Positions 43,520 to 53,617 are shown, numbered from the stretch's first letter. The stretch: 64,000 nucleotides of DNA from an uncultured Litoreibacter sp. (GCF_947487515.1 NZ_CANKWO010000002.1:744001-808000); one strand, 5' to 3'. Program-made: numbers and translations. Notes: generated from the letters alone by a model not told the origin.

Positions 43520-44269
43520 CTAGGTCGCATATTTCGAACCCTCATCGTCTAAAATGGCCTTGAGTTCCGCCAAGTGACGGATGTCTTGTTCTGGGTAGTT
43601 TTCGATCTCATCTGCGGTTTTCGCGGCGATATCATCTGGCAGGATCGACAGGGGCTGGCCAGTCTGCAAAGCACGAATGTAGACCACGCAGGCGCGTTCG
43701 AAGAAATACATCCGATTGAAGGTTTCAGCGACCGTATTGCCAATAACCATGATGCCGTGGTTGCCCATGATCATGACCTTCTTCTTCGGATCGGTGAACA
43801 GCTGCGCGCATCGCTCGCCCTCTTCTTCAAACGCCAAACCTCCGTAGTTGTTGTCCACCACTTGGCGGTCAAAAAACATTGCGGCGTTCTGATCTAGGGG
43901 AGGCAGAATTTTGTCTTGCAGGCAGGCCAGAACGGTGGCGTGGACTGAATGCACATGCATCGCGCAGCGGGCATGCAAACAATTCCGGTGCAGGCCGCCG
44001 TGCAACCCCCAAGCCGTGGGGTCCGGCGCATTCGGGCCTTTCAACGTTTCGGGATCGTTGGCATCCACGACGATCATATCAGAGGCTTTGACCCGAGAGA
44101 AATGCACCTGATTTGGATTCATCAAAAACCGCGTGCCATCGTCATTGATTGCCAGTGAAAAGTGATTGGACACACCTTCATGCATGTTCAAACGCTCTGT
44201 CCAACGGAAAGCCGCTGCGAGGTCCACGCGCTCTTCCCAGTTTTCTATATTAACCTGTGCGTCGCCCAT
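43520..44269 (-). CDS. Class II aldolase/adducin family protein
   Basis: A 249-residue class II aldolase-fold protein. Metal-ligand histidines are visible in HVHSVHATV and GNHGIMVIG; the N-terminal HEGVSNHFSLAI is typical. The family includes fuculose-phosphate aldolase and various decarboxylases and dehydratases; the substrate is unknown. A GGAGAG site precedes ATG 44269. It is the first gene of a minus-strand run to the CaiD-like gene, with 104 bases separating it from the next. Confidence 0.86.
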   Translation of the reverse strand: MGDAQVNIENWEERVDLAAAFRWTERLNMHEGVSNHFSLAINDDGTRFLMNPNQVHFSRVKASDMIVVDANDPETLKGPNAPDPTAWGLHGGLHRNCLHARCAMHVHSVHATVLACLQDKILPPLDQNAAMFFDRQVVDNNYGGLAFEEEGERCAQLFTDPKKKVMIMGNHGIMVIGNTVAETFNRMYFFERACVVYIRALQTGQPLSILPDDIAAKTADEIENYPEQDIRHLAELKAILDDEGSKYAT

Positions 44270-44370
44270 GCCGCTCTCCTGCTGTCCTAGTTCAAGTAAG
44301 CCATGACTGTTGCGACATGGCTAGCTATTTTGCGACTTGCGCCCGTCCTCAAAGTCAGGACAATTGGAAC

Positions 44371-46173
44371 ATGGAACACCAACCTCTCAAATCATGGGCC
44401 GACAGTGCTGCAACTTTGGTTGCCGTTGCGGTTGGTCGCACCCCCGCAGACAGTGTTTTGCGCGGCGGAAAAGTTGTTAATGTTCACACCCGTGAGGTGC
44501 TGGATGGCTGGCAAGTGGCCATAAGTGCAGGGCGGTTCGCCTATGTCGGGCCGGACGCCACGCATTGCATTGGGCCCGACACTGACGTGATCGAATTGAG
44601 CGGACGCTATCTGATCCCCGGATTGTGTGACGGGCATATGCACATTGAATCGGGCATGTTGACCCCTGCTGAATTCGCCAGCGCGGTGATTCCGCATGGC
44701 ACCACAACTATGTTCACCGACCCGCATGAGATTGCCAATGTTTTGGGACTTAATGGGGTGAGGTTGATGCATGATGAGGCTCTGATCCAGCCAATATCGA
44801 TCTATACGCAGATGCCAAGCTGTGCCCCTTCCGCCCCGGGTTTGGAGACCACAGGCTACGAAATCGGACCCGAAGACGTGGCCGAGGCGATGACTTGGCC
44901 GGGGATCATCGGACTGGGTGAAATGATGAACTTCCCTGGCGTGGTGAACGGAAGCCAACAGATGCTAGCAGAGATAGCCGCCACCCAGAACGCCGGCAAA
45001 ACAGTGGGCGGGCATTACGCGTCACCTGATCTGGGGCCAGATTTCCATGCCTATGCGGCGGGCGGCCCCGCGGATGACCATGAAGGCACCTGTGAGGCCG
45101 ATGCCATAGCGCGGGTTCGTCAAGGGATGCGGTCGATGATGCGACTGGGATCGGCTTGGTATGACATTGAAACACAGATCACGGCTGTCACCGAAAAAGG
45201 TCTGGACCCGCGAAACTTCATATTGTGTACGGACGATTGTCATTCGGGCACTTTGGTAAATGATGGCCATATGAATCGCGTGTTGCGCCACGCAATTGAA
45301 TGCGGATGCGACCCGCTTGTGGCGCTCCAAATGGCGACAATCAATACCGCGACGCATTTCGGATTGGAGCGCGAATTGGGCTCTATCGCGCCAGGTCGGC
45401 GGGCGGATCTAATTGTGACGTCAGACCTTCGTGAGTTGCCAATAGAGCGCGTGATTGCGCAGGGTCGAACCGTGGCCGAGGATGGCGAAATCAAAGTGAC
45501 CTGCCCGCATTTGGACTGGCCGGTTGACGCCCGCCAAACTGTGCATCTGGGGCGCGCATTGGGTGCCTCCGACTTTGAGATAAGCGCCCCTGAAGGCGCC
45601 AAAGGCGTTATCGCCAAAGTGATTGGCGTGGTGGAGAACCAAGCACCAACCGAAACGCTGTTGCGGAAAGTTCCGGTTGAACAGGGTCTTTTGGAGCCAG
45701 ACGCAGGCGTGTGCCAGATTGCCTTGGTTGAACGTCATCGCGGGACCGGAGAGGTTGTAAACGCTTTGGTCGAAGGCTTTGGGTATGAAGGATCGATGGC
45801 GATGGCGTCGACAGTTGCTCATGACAGTCACCACATGATCGTCGTGGGGACAGATCGCGCCCATATGGCCCTTGCCGCTAACCGGTTGGCCGAAGTGGGC
45901 GGTGGGGTCACGGTTTGGAAGGATGGCGAGGAACTGGCACTGGTTGAATTGCCGATAGCCGGTCTGATGTCTGACCGCCCTGCGAAGGAAGTGGCGGCCA
46001 AGGCCGATGAGATGGTCGCCTCTATGGAAGCCTGCGGCTGCACCTTGAACAACGCTTATATGCAGCACTCGTTGCTGGCGCTCGTGGTCATTCCATCGCT
46101 TCGGATATCCGATTTGGGGCTAGTGGATGTGACCAAGTTTGAACTGACAGATTTGATAGAGGAAATTCAATGA
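44371..46173 (+). CDS. ade: Adenine deaminase
   Basis: Metal-dependent amidohydrolase converting adenine to hypoxanthine and ammonia. 600 residues, the normal length. Metal-binding CDGHMHIESGM, then PHGTTTMFTDPHEIANVLG, which identify the Ade family; further GGHYASPDL (His) and CTDDCH. ATG 44371 (MEHQPLKSW) is preferred over the upstream frame, which overlaps the divergent aldolase gene. Its stop overlaps the ATG of amn by four bases, so the two are co-translated. Confidence 0.94.
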   Translation: MEHQPLKSWADSAATLVAVAVGRTPADSVLRGGKVVNVHTREVLDGWQVAISAGRFAYVGPDATHCIGPDTDVIELSGRYLIPGLCDGHMHIESGMLTPAEFASAVIPHGTTTMFTDPHEIANVLGLNGVRLMHDEALIQPISIYTQMPSCAPSAPGLETTGYEIGPEDVAEAMTWPGIIGLGEMMNFPGVVNGSQQMLAEIAATQNAGKTVGGHYASPDLGPDFHAYAAGGPADDHEGTCEADAIARVRQGMRSMMRLGSAWYDIETQITAVTEKGLDPRNFILCTDDCHSGTLVNDGHMNRVLRHAIECGCDPLVALQMATINTATHFGLERELGSIAPGRRADLIVTSDLRELPIERVIAQGRTVAEDGEIKVTCPHLDWPVDARQTVHLGRALGASDFEISAPEGAKGVIAKVIGVVENQAPTETLLRKVPVEQGLLEPDAGVCQIALVERHRGTGEVVNALVEGFGYEGSMAMASTVAHDSHHMIVVGTDRAHMALAANRLAEVGGGVTVWKDGEELALVELPIAGLMSDRPAKEVAAKADEMVASMEACGCTLNNAYMQHSLLALVVIPSLRISDLGLVDVTKFELTDLIEEIQ

Positions 46174-47654
46174 ACGGCATGACTGCCAATTTACCTGTCC
46201 GCACCCCGGACGCCCCTGAAGCGGAACTGTTTAGCAATCCGAAGGCAGCGGTTCAGCGATTGTGCGAACTTTACGAAGACGCATCGACATTTTTGATCGA
46301 CAAGTTTCGCGACAGCTTGGAAGGCAACCCGCCCGCAGAGCGCTACCGCGCGTTCTACCCCGAGATAAAGATTACCACGCAAAGCTTTGCCAAGATCGAT
46401 AGCCGGCTGAGCTTTGGTCATGTAGCCCAACCAGGGACTTATGCAACAACGGTGACGCGCCCAGACCTGTTTCGCAACTACCTTGAGCAGCAGATCCGGT
46501 TATTGGTGGATAACCATGGTGTCTCGGTGCAAATCGGCGTGTCTTGCACCCCGATGCCGATGCATTTTGCTGTGGCCAACGCGGCAGACCTTATAGTGCC
46601 GCAAGAGGGCGCAATGGAGTTTACGTTGCGCGATGTGTTCGATGTGCCCGACTTGTCGACCACAAACGATGACATTGTGAACGGCACGTTGAAGGAATTG
46701 CCAGATGTGCCCGAACCGTTGGCGCCCTTCACCGCACAAAGGATCGACTACTCCTTGGCCCGATTGTCCCACTATACGGCCACCGCAGCAGAACACTTCC
46801 AGAACCACGTTTTGTTCACCAACTACCAATTCTATGTAGAAGAATTTGAGGGCTACGCGCGCCAGATGCTTGCTGATCCTGACAGCGGCTACACCGGCTT
46901 TGTGAGCACCGGAAACCACGTTTTGAAAGATGCCAACGGGGAGATTCCCAAAACGGAAAAAACACCCCAGATGCCCACCTACCACCTGACGCGCGAGGAC
47001 GGCTCAGGCATTACTTTGGTGAACATTGGTGTAGGCCCGTCCAATGCAAAAACGGCAACGGATCACATCGCGGTTTTGCGCCCGCACGCATGGCTTATGG
47101 TGGGGCATTGCGCGGGTCTGCGGAATACCCAAAGTTTGGGCGATTTCGTGTTGGCGCATGCCTATCTGCGCGAAGATCACGTATTGGACGACGATCTGCC
47201 GGTTTGGGTGCCAATTCCCGCACTGGCGGAGATCCAAATCGCCTTGGAGAAAAGCGTCGCCGAGGTGACCCAGTTTGAAGGGTTCGACTTGAAGCGGATC
47301 ATGCGAACCGGAACCGTGGCGACAATTGACAATCGCAATTGGGAGCTACGGGATCAGTCCGGTCCGGTACAACGCCTAAGCCAATCGCGCGCAATTGCAC
47401 TGGACATGGAAAGCGCAACTATTGCTGCAAATGGATTTCGCTTTCGGGTGCCCTATGGCACGCTTTTATGCGTGTCCGACAAACCACTTCATGGGGAGCT
47501 AAAACTGCCGGGAATGGCGTCTGACTTCTATAAAACACAAGTGTCACGGCATCTTCTGATCGGTATTCGAGCGATGGAACATCTCCGCGAAATGCCGCTT
47601 GAAAGGCTTCATTCACGTAAATTACGCAGTTTTGCGGAGACAGCTTTCCTTTGA
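46170..47654 (+). CDS. amn: AMP nucleosidase
   Basis: Cleaves AMP to adenine and ribose 5-phosphate. 494 residues, matching E. coli Amn. The N-terminal regulatory part contains RYRAFYPEIKITTQ; the C-terminal phosphorylase-like domain has GVGPSNAKTATDHIAVLRPHAW and DMESATIAANG. It follows ade as ATGA, so adenine made here is passed to deaminase. Confidence 0.94.
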   Translation: MNGMTANLPVRTPDAPEAELFSNPKAAVQRLCELYEDASTFLIDKFRDSLEGNPPAERYRAFYPEIKITTQSFAKIDSRLSFGHVAQPGTYATTVTRPDLFRNYLEQQIRLLVDNHGVSVQIGVSCTPMPMHFAVANAADLIVPQEGAMEFTLRDVFDVPDLSTTNDDIVNGTLKELPDVPEPLAPFTAQRIDYSLARLSHYTATAAEHFQNHVLFTNYQFYVEEFEGYARQMLADPDSGYTGFVSTGNHVLKDANGEIPKTEKTPQMPTYHLTREDGSGITLVNIGVGPSNAKTATDHIAVLRPHAWLMVGHCAGLRNTQSLGDFVLAHAYLREDHVLDDDLPVWVPIPALAEIQIALEKSVAEVTQFEGFDLKRIMRTGTVATIDNRNWELRDQSGPVQRLSQSRAIALDMESATIAANGFRFRVPYGTLLCVSDKPLHGELKLPGMASDFYKTQVSRHLLIGIRAMEHLREMPLERLHSRKLRSFAETAFL

Positions 47655-47787
47655 CGTTAGGAAAATGAGCAAAAAACGCGAAAAAGAAGGGGTTTTTGTA
47701 CACTAATTGTTGTGCGGCCCCTCAATATTCAGTTAGGTTCTCGCGATAACACCCCAAAGGTGGGGCAATAGAGAGGGAGCAGAGCTC

Positions 47788-48078
47788 ATGGCGACGAAAC
47801 CTATGACCAAAACACAATTGGTTGCAGCATTGGCTGAAGAAGCTGGCACAGACAAAAAGGGTGCTGCTGCATCCCTGGATGGCCTGATTGCTATCATTAC
47901 ACGCGAAGTATCCGGCGGTGGCGCTGTGACTTTGCCCGGCGTTGGCAAAATCTACTGCCGCGAGCGTCCAGCACGTATGGTCCGCAACCCTGCGACTGGC
48001 GAACAGATTTCCAAAGAAGCTGACAAAGTGGTTAAAATGACCATTGCGAAAGCTCTGAAGGACAGCGTGAACGGCTAA
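47788..48078 (+). CDS. HU-family DNA-binding protein
   Basis: A 96-residue nucleoid protein. The N-terminal helices (KPMTKTQLVAALAEEAG) are followed by the DNA-binding arm region (PGVGKIYCRERPARMVRNPATGEQI) and C-terminal AKALKD. HU bends and compacts DNA. Its codon use is biased as in strongly expressed genes, and a strong terminator follows. A GAGAGGGAG region precedes the ATG. Homology to HU rather than IHF is indicated by the arm motif and length. Confidence 0.94.
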   Translation: MATKPMTKTQLVAALAEEAGTDKKGAAASLDGLIAIITREVSGGGAVTLPGVGKIYCRERPARMVRNPATGEQISKEADKVVKMTIAKALKDSVNG

Positions 48079-48099
48079 ACGTCAGTTCCGTTTTTGTTT

Positions 48100-48130
48100 A
48101 AAGGGTCGCCTTCGGGCGGCCCTTTTCTTT
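48100..48130 (+). terminator. Rho-independent terminator after HU gene
   Basis: AAAGGG-T-CGCC-TTCG-GGCG-G-CCCTTTT: a stem with a stable UUCG tetraloop followed by TTTTCTTTT on the plus strand, 22 bases after the HU stop. Confidence 0.9.
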
Positions 48131-48177
48131 TGCGCGCTTTCTCGTAAAGGTATTGCGAAATAGACGAAGGTTTCGGT

Positions 48178-49050
48178 GTGGATATCAAAGCAATTTTGAT
48201 GGGGCTTGCATTTGCTCTAATGTGGTCCGGGGCGTTTACGTCGGCGCGCATAATCGTCGCCGATGCCCCACCGCTTTTCTCCCTAAGTCTTCGATTCTTA
48301 CTGTCCGGAATTTTGGCCATTTTGGTTGCGAAAGCGATGGGCCAGTCTTGGTCATTAACCAGACATCAATGGCGGGCAACTTGGGTTTTCGGGGTCTGCC
48401 AAAATGCGCTGTATCTGGGCCTGAATTTTGTTGCCATGCAATGGGTCGAAGCGTCACTCGCAGCGATCATCGCGTCGCTCATGCCATTGATGGTGGCCTT
48501 GGTGGGATGGCTCGTCTTCAAAGAGCGCATGAGGATGATCGGGATTGTCGGCTTAGTGGCGGGCATATTGGGCGTGGTCATGATCATGGGAAGCCGGATC
48601 AATGGCGGTGTTGACGTCACCGGATTGGTTTTGTGCCTAATCGCGGCCTTGGCGCTGACCTTTGCCACACTGTCCGTGAAGGGGGCGGCATCCGGTGGAA
48701 ACGTCATGATGATTGTCGGCCTGCAAATGCTGATCGGATCAGGCTGCTTGTTTGTTGTAGCTGCTGCAACAGAAACTTGGAGCGTAATTCTAAGCCCGTC
48801 GTGGATTGCAGCCTTTGCCTACACCACACTGGTGTCGGGGGTTCTTGCGACTTGGGTTTGGTTTGAATTGGTCGGTCGGGTTGGCGCCGTCAAGGCGTCG
48901 ACGTTCCACTTCCTCAATCCAGTGTTCGGGGTCGCAATAGCCGCAATCCTGCTAGGGGAAAGCGTCGGTACGATCGACTATATAGGCGTTGTGATCATTG
49001 CAGGCGGCATCCTTGCCGTGCAGATGTCAAAGCAAAAACCTAGCCAATAA
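48178..49050 (+). CDS. EamA/DMT-superfamily transporter
   Basis: A 290-residue drug/metabolite transporter with ten helices in two EamA repeats. Each half carries the typical start ([31 protein letters not shown]) and the late [17 protein letters not shown] motif. Substrate not predictable; family members export amino acids, nucleosides or other metabolites. Start is GTG at 48178 with an AAGG site. It is convergent with aroC, overlapping its 3' end by 11 bases. Confidence 0.87.
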   Translation: MDIKAILMGLAFALMWSGAFTSARIIVADAPPLFSLSLRFLLSGILAILVAKAMGQSWSLTRHQWRATWVFGVCQNALYLGLNFVAMQWVEASLAAIIASLMPLMVALVGWLVFKERMRMIGIVGLVAGILGVVMIMGSRINGGVDVTGLVLCLIAALALTFATLSVKGAASGGNVMMIVGLQMLIGSGCLFVVAAATETWSVILSPSWIAAFAYTTLVSGVLATWVWFELVGRVGAVKASTFHFLNPVFGVAIAAILLGESVGTIDYIGVVIIAGGILAVQMSKQKPSQ

Positions 49051-50134
49051 TGCCTTGGTTAGAGCCGATTTGACCGCGGTGCAGCAGCAAATGATCCAGA
49101 ATGACGCAAGCCATCATGGCCTCTCCGACGGGAACGGCTCTGATGCCGACACAGGGGTCGTGGCGACCTTTGGTGATGATCTCTGTGTCTTCACCAGATT
49201 TGGTGACAGTCTTGCGCGTTGTAAGAATAGAGCTGGTAGGCTTTACCGCAAAGCGTACAACCAAGTCCTGACCGGTAGAGATACCCCCCAATATGCCGCC
49301 CGCGTGGTTGGAGCTATATACAGGGCCGTCCGGACCCATGGAAATCTCATCAGCATTGGCTTCGCCCGTAAGCATCGCCGCTTGCATTCCTGCGCCGATC
49401 TCCACACCTTTTACGGCGTTTATCGACATCATTGCGGCGGAGATATCAGTGTCTAACTTGGCGTAAACGGGGGCACCAAGACCGGCTGGGGCACCTTTCG
49501 CCACGACCTCGATCATCGCCCCGACAGAGCTGCCCGACTTCCGCAGCCCATCCAGATAATCAGCCCAAACGTTTGCAGCTTGTGCGTCTGGAACCCAAAA
49601 CGGATTGAGATCGATCTGATCCAGATCGCGAACGTCTGTTTTGTGTTCACCCATCTGCACCATATAGCCAGTGATTTTTAGATCCGGCACAAGCATTTTG
49701 ATGGCTTCACGAGCAACGCCGCCCGCAGCTACGCGTGCGGCTGTTTCGCGCGCAGACGACCGCCCGCCGCCACGGTAATCGCGGATGCCATACTTCTGAT
49801 AGTAAGTGATGTCAGCATGTCCGGGGCGGAACTTCTCAGCGATGTCGCCGTAGTCTTTGGACCGCTGGTCGGTGTTTTCGATCATCAACTGGATAGGCGT
49901 GCCGGTTGTGACCCCTTCAAACACGCCAGACAGAATGCGCACCTCATCAGCCTCGCGGCGCTGGGTGGTGTATTTATTTTGGCCGGGTTTACGCTTGTCG
50001 AGCCAGACTTGGAGCATCTCGGCCGTCAAGGGTACGCCGGGGGGGCACCCGTCAACAGTTGCACCCAGTGCCGGCCCGTGGCTTTCGCCCCAAGTGGTTA
50101 CGCGGAATAGATGGCCAAAGCTGTTCATCGACAT
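49040..50134 (-). CDS. aroC: Chorismate synthase
   Basis: Converts EPSP to chorismate, the last step of the shikimate pathway, using reduced FMN. 364 residues with the signatures [18 protein letters not shown] near the N-terminus, and [16 protein letters not shown] in the middle. The FMN-binding region and C-terminal THDP-like loop are present ([15 protein letters not shown]). ATG 50134 is chosen for its AGGGAG site upstream and normal N-terminus. Divergent from the TPP riboswitch and thiB. Confidence 0.97.
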   Translation of the reverse strand: MSMNSFGHLFRVTTWGESHGPALGATVDGCPPGVPLTAEMLQVWLDKRKPGQNKYTTQRREADEVRILSGVFEGVTTGTPIQLMIENTDQRSKDYGDIAEKFRPGHADITYYQKYGIRDYRGGGRSSARETAARVAAGGVAREAIKMLVPDLKITGYMVQMGEHKTDVRDLDQIDLNPFWVPDAQAANVWADYLDGLRKSGSSVGAMIEVVAKGAPAGLGAPVYAKLDTDISAAMMSINAVKGVEIGAGMQAAMLTGEANADEISMGPDGPVYSSNHAGGILGGISTGQDLVVRFAVKPTSSILTTRKTVTKSGEDTEIITKGRHDPCVGIRAVPVGEAMMACVILDHLLLHRGQIGSNQGIIG

Positions 50135-50230
50135 GGGGTGTCTCCCTTTTGTCAGTGGTCTAGCGTCGCGGTTCGCGACGCTCAAGCGCTTTCAACTTGC
50201 CCGAGTAAGGGTTGGGGCTTAGATACAACG

Positions 50231-50316
50231 CTACCTCGGGGGGCCTCTATGGGCTGAGATAGCATGTGCTGACCCGTTGAACCTGAACCGGTTAAGACCG
50301 GCGGAGGGAAGGTTTG
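50231..50316 (+). ncRNA. TPP riboswitch (THI element)
   Basis: All main TPP aptamer elements are present: GGGCTGAGATAGCATGTG as the pyrimidine-sensing arm, ACCCGTTGAACCTGAACCGG as the central section, and GACCGGCGGAGGGAAGG as the closing 3' part. It lies 47 bases upstream of thiB, as expected for repression of thiamine import when TPP is plentiful. Confidence 0.96.
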
Positions 50317-50362
50317 AGATGCTCTCACTCCCCACTCCGTCCGTCGTTTTGGAGGAATTGAG

Positions 50363-51346
50363 ATGAAGAAGACCCTCTTGAGCGTAGGACTGATCGCATT
50401 GGGCACTTCGGCGTTTGCCGAGGACAAGCCAGTGCTGACAATCTACGCCCCTGACTACTTTACCAGCGAATGGGGCCCTGGCCCGAAAATCGAAGCTGCC
50501 TTCGAAGAATCATGCGCCTGCGATGTGCAATATGTGGCCGGCGACCTGTTGCCGCGTATTTTGCTGGAAGGCGACCGCACGAAAGCTGATGTCGTTATCG
50601 GGTTGAACACTGACGTGACCAAAAAGGCCCGCGAAACGGGTCTATTCCTGCCGCATGGGCAAGACACGAGTGACCTGACCTTGCCTATCGAATGGGCGGA
50701 CGACGTGTTTTTGCCATTCAACTGGGGCCACACGGCATTCATCTATAACACCGAGAAAACGGCCGATGCTCCGAGCAGCTTTGAGGCCTTCTTGGCGGAT
50801 GAAGAAACGAAAGTTGTGCTTCAAGATCCGCGCAGTTCAATTTCGGGTCTGGCGTTGATGCTTTGGATCAAGTCGGTTTACGGTGACGACAGCCAAGAGG
50901 CTTTCAACAAGCTGGCGAAGAAGACACTGACCGTCACCAAAGGTTGGTCCGAAAGCTACGGCATGTTCACCGATGGTGAAGCTGATATGGTTCTCAGCTA
51001 CACCACGTCCCCAGCCTACCACATCATCGCAGAAGAAGATGAAACCAAGAAGGCTGCGATTTTTGACGAAGGTCACTACTTCATGACCGAATTGGTGGCG
51101 CAGGTTAAAACCAGCAAGCAGCCGGAACTGGCACAATCCTTCATGGACTTCGTGCTGTCGGGCACGTTCCAAGAGATGATCCCAACAGCCAATTGGTCGT
51201 TCCCTGCAAAACTGGATGCCGACAAGCTTCCAGACGGGTTCAAGAAGTTGAACATGCCGGAGAAAGCATTGTTCTACTCGGAAAACGAAGCAGCAGATTT
51301 GCGTGACGCAGCGCTGGAACAATGGCTGAGCGCGTTCAGCCAATAA
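50363..51346 (+). CDS. thiB: Thiamine ABC transporter, substrate-binding protein
   Basis: Periplasmic binding protein for thiamine and TPP. 327 residues with a Sec signal ending in AFA, followed by a bilobal SBP fold with TIYAPDYFTSEWGPGP and GWSESYGMFTDGEADMVLSY. A GGAGG site precedes the ATG. Its 3' end overlaps the ThiP start by 25 bases. Control by the TPP riboswitch immediately upstream is direct sequence evidence for thiamine specificity. Confidence 0.94.
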   Translation: MKKTLLSVGLIALGTSAFAEDKPVLTIYAPDYFTSEWGPGPKIEAAFEESCACDVQYVAGDLLPRILLEGDRTKADVVIGLNTDVTKKARETGLFLPHGQDTSDLTLPIEWADDVFLPFNWGHTAFIYNTEKTADAPSSFEAFLADEETKVVLQDPRSSISGLALMLWIKSVYGDDSQEAFNKLAKKTLTVTKGWSESYGMFTDGEADMVLSYTTSPAYHIIAEEDETKKAAIFDEGHYFMTELVAQVKTSKQPELAQSFMDFVLSGTFQEMIPTANWSFPAKLDADKLPDGFKKLNMPEKALFYSENEAADLRDAALEQWLSAFSQ

Positions 51347-52869
51347 CCCTATCAACTCTTGGCGGGGCGGCGGTCGTCGCCCTGCTTGTGTTGCTGACAC
51401 TTGGAACTCTGGGCGCAGTGGCGTGGCGGGCAGAGGAGATGTCAGCGCTTTCTAAAAGTGACTGGTCCGCAGTACGGTTCACTTTGTGGCAAGCGGCTGT
51501 ATCGGCGGTCCTAAGCGCCCTTCTGGCGATACCCGTTGCACGGGCTTTGGCGCGCCGCAATTTTTGGGGCCGGTCGTTGCTTTTGACCATTCTCGGCGCC
51601 CCGTTCATTCTTCCGGTTATCGTCGCGGTACTTGGCTTGTTGGCGATCTACGGGCGGAGTGGTCTGCTATCAAAAACACTGGTTTGGGCTGGATTAGAGC
51701 CGATTTCAATCTACGGATGGCACGGGGTGATACTGGCGCATGTGTTCTTTAACCTGCCGCTCGCGACGCGTTTGATTTTGCAGGCTTGGCTGGCCATTCC
51801 CGCAGAACGGTTCCGCTTGGCTCAATCTTTGGGGTTTAGCTCACGTGACATATCGCGCCACTTGGAGTGGCCCATGCTGCGCGAGGTGTTGCCTGGCGTG
51901 ATCATGATCATTTTCCTGATTTGCACCACAAGCTTCGCCGTTGCCTTGGCTTTGGGCGGCGGGCCAAAGGCCACAACGATTGAGTTGGCAATCTATCAAG
52001 CCTTCCGGTTCGACTTCGATTTGTCAAAAGCCGCTTTGCTTGGGTTGGTGCAGTTTTTGACCTGCACTGTGCTGGCCCTGTTGTCGTTGAAAATCTCGGT
52101 GCCTGTAGGTCAGGGGGCCGGTTTGGATCGCGTGGTTCAACGCAATGATGGGTCCTTGTGGATCGATGGCTTTGTTATCAGCGTGGTTGCGATTTTCTTG
52201 ATCACCCCCCTTGCGCTGATTGTTGTGAAGGGGGTGCCCGGGCTTGTTGATCTACCGCCAAGCATTCTGGGCGCCGCATGGCGGTCGGTGTGGGTCGCAC
52301 TCGTGTCGGCCGGACTGACAGTGGTGTTGGCAGTGGCCTTGGCTTTGCTGTCTTTGAAATGGGGGCGCGGCATAGAAGCCGTGGGCTATCTGACGGTTGC
52401 TGCTTCTCCGCTCGTGATCGGGACGGGGTTGTTTATCCTGACATATCGCTGGATTGATCCGGTGCTACTGGCCTTGCCCGTCACAGTGGTGGTGAATGCG
52501 GCGATGAGTCTCCCGTTTACCTTGCGTGCGCTGGCACCGACGCTGCGACAGGTCGAGTCGGACTACGGACGCCTCGCTTCCTCGTTGGGGCTGAAGGGCT
52601 GGGCGCGACTTCGCATCTTGTTGCTACCGAGGTTGCGCAGACCGTTGGGTTTCGGTGCGGGGTTGGCTGCGGCGCTGTCGATGGGCGATCTTGGCGTGAT
52701 CACGCTATTTGCAGATCCGACCCGCGCAACTTTGCCGCTGGCGCTCTATAATCTGATGACGGCTTACAGAATGGATCAAGCCTTCGCCGCTGCTTTGGTG
52801 CTGTTGGCGCTTAGCTTGACCCTGTTTTGGGTTTTGGACCGTGGGGGGCGTGTTGATGCTGACGTTTGA
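51322..52869 (+). CDS. thiP: Thiamine ABC transporter, permease (duplicated)
   Basis: A 515-residue permease made of two fused halves of about six helices each, as in ThiP. Each half has an EAA-type motif for the ATPase: around residue 170 (SLGFSSRDISRHLEWP) and around residue 420 (LGLKGWARLRILLLPRL). ATG 51322 lies within the end of thiB; this overlap suggests coupled translation. Confidence 0.93.
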   Translation: MAERVQPITLSTLGGAAVVALLVLLTLGTLGAVAWRAEEMSALSKSDWSAVRFTLWQAAVSAVLSALLAIPVARALARRNFWGRSLLLTILGAPFILPVIVAVLGLLAIYGRSGLLSKTLVWAGLEPISIYGWHGVILAHVFFNLPLATRLILQAWLAIPAERFRLAQSLGFSSRDISRHLEWPMLREVLPGVIMIIFLICTTSFAVALALGGGPKATTIELAIYQAFRFDFDLSKAALLGLVQFLTCTVLALLSLKISVPVGQGAGLDRVVQRNDGSLWIDGFVISVVAIFLITPLALIVVKGVPGLVDLPPSILGAAWRSVWVALVSAGLTVVLAVALALLSLKWGRGIEAVGYLTVAASPLVIGTGLFILTYRWIDPVLLALPVTVVVNAAMSLPFTLRALAPTLRQVESDYGRLASSLGLKGWARLRILLLPRLRRPLGFGAGLAAALSMGDLGVITLFADPTRATLPLALYNLMTAYRMDQAFAAALVLLALSLTLFWVLDRGGRVDADV

Positions 52870-53551
52870 AAAGGTTGAAATCTGGCAGGGAAAATTTAGG
52901 CTGAGTGCAGATTTTTCAATAGAAACAGGAGCACGCGTCTCCGTTATCGGGCCCTCTGGAGCCGGAAAATCGACACTGCTATCCGCACTTTCTGGGTTTG
53001 TGTCCGTCGCGGGGGGGCACATTCGTTGGCAGGGGCGTGATATTACCAATGCCGCACCTGCTGACCGACCTCTGGCGATGGTGTTTCAAGACAGCAATTT
53101 GTTCCCGCATCTCACCGCGGCGCAGAATGTTGGGCTTGGTCTCAAGCCGGATTTGAAACTCTCATTGAGCGAGCAGTCCTCGGTGGAAGACGCCCTAAAT
53201 CGAGTTGGTCTAAACGGCTACGGCGACCGAAAGCCTGCGGCGCTGTCAGGCGGGCAACAAAGCCGAATTGCCTTGGCCAGAGTGTTGCTGCGCGACAAGC
53301 CCTTGATGGTGCTTGACGAGCCCTTTGCGGCACTTGGACCTGCGTTGCGCGCAGAGATGTTGGCCTTGGTGGGAGAAATAGCAACTGAGCGCGGCCTGAC
53401 CGTGCTTATGGTCACGCACGATCCGAAAGACGCGCGGCAATTGGGTGGCAGCACGGTTTTGGTCGCTGACGGTTTGGCCCATGCGCCGGTGCCTACAGGC
53501 CCGTTTTTGGATGCGCCACCCGCGTTGCTGCGTGACTACCTCGGCGACTGA
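52856..53551 (+). CDS. thiQ: Thiamine ABC transporter, ATP-binding protein
   Basis: A 231-residue ABC ATPase: Walker A GPSGAGKST at about residues 34-42, signature LSGGQQSRIALARVLL, Walker B LMVLDEPFAALGP and the H-loop MVTHDP. ATG 52856 is preferred over the upstream GTG because a G-rich stretch lies 7 bases before it; it overlaps thiP by 14 bases. Completes thiBPQ. Confidence 0.94.
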   Translation: MLTFEKVEIWQGKFRLSADFSIETGARVSVIGPSGAGKSTLLSALSGFVSVAGGHIRWQGRDITNAAPADRPLAMVFQDSNLFPHLTAAQNVGLGLKPDLKLSLSEQSSVEDALNRVGLNGYGDRKPAALSGGQQSRIALARVLLRDKPLMVLDEPFAALGPALRAEMLALVGEIATERGLTVLMVTHDPKDARQLGGSTVLVADGLAHAPVPTGPFLDAPPALLRDYLGD

Positions 53552-53566
53552 TAGGGGTATGCCAAT

Positions 53567-53599
53567 GAAAAAGGCGCCTCCCGAGGGAAGCGCCTTTTA
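53567..53599. terminator. Bidirectional terminator between thiQ and petC
   Basis: AAAAAGGCGC pairs with GCGCCTTTT; the inner TCCC/GGGA also pairs. T-runs are found on both strands, so it ends both the thi operon and the converging petABC operon. Confidence 0.88.
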
Positions 53600-53617
53600 A
53601 AACAGTATCGAAAACGC

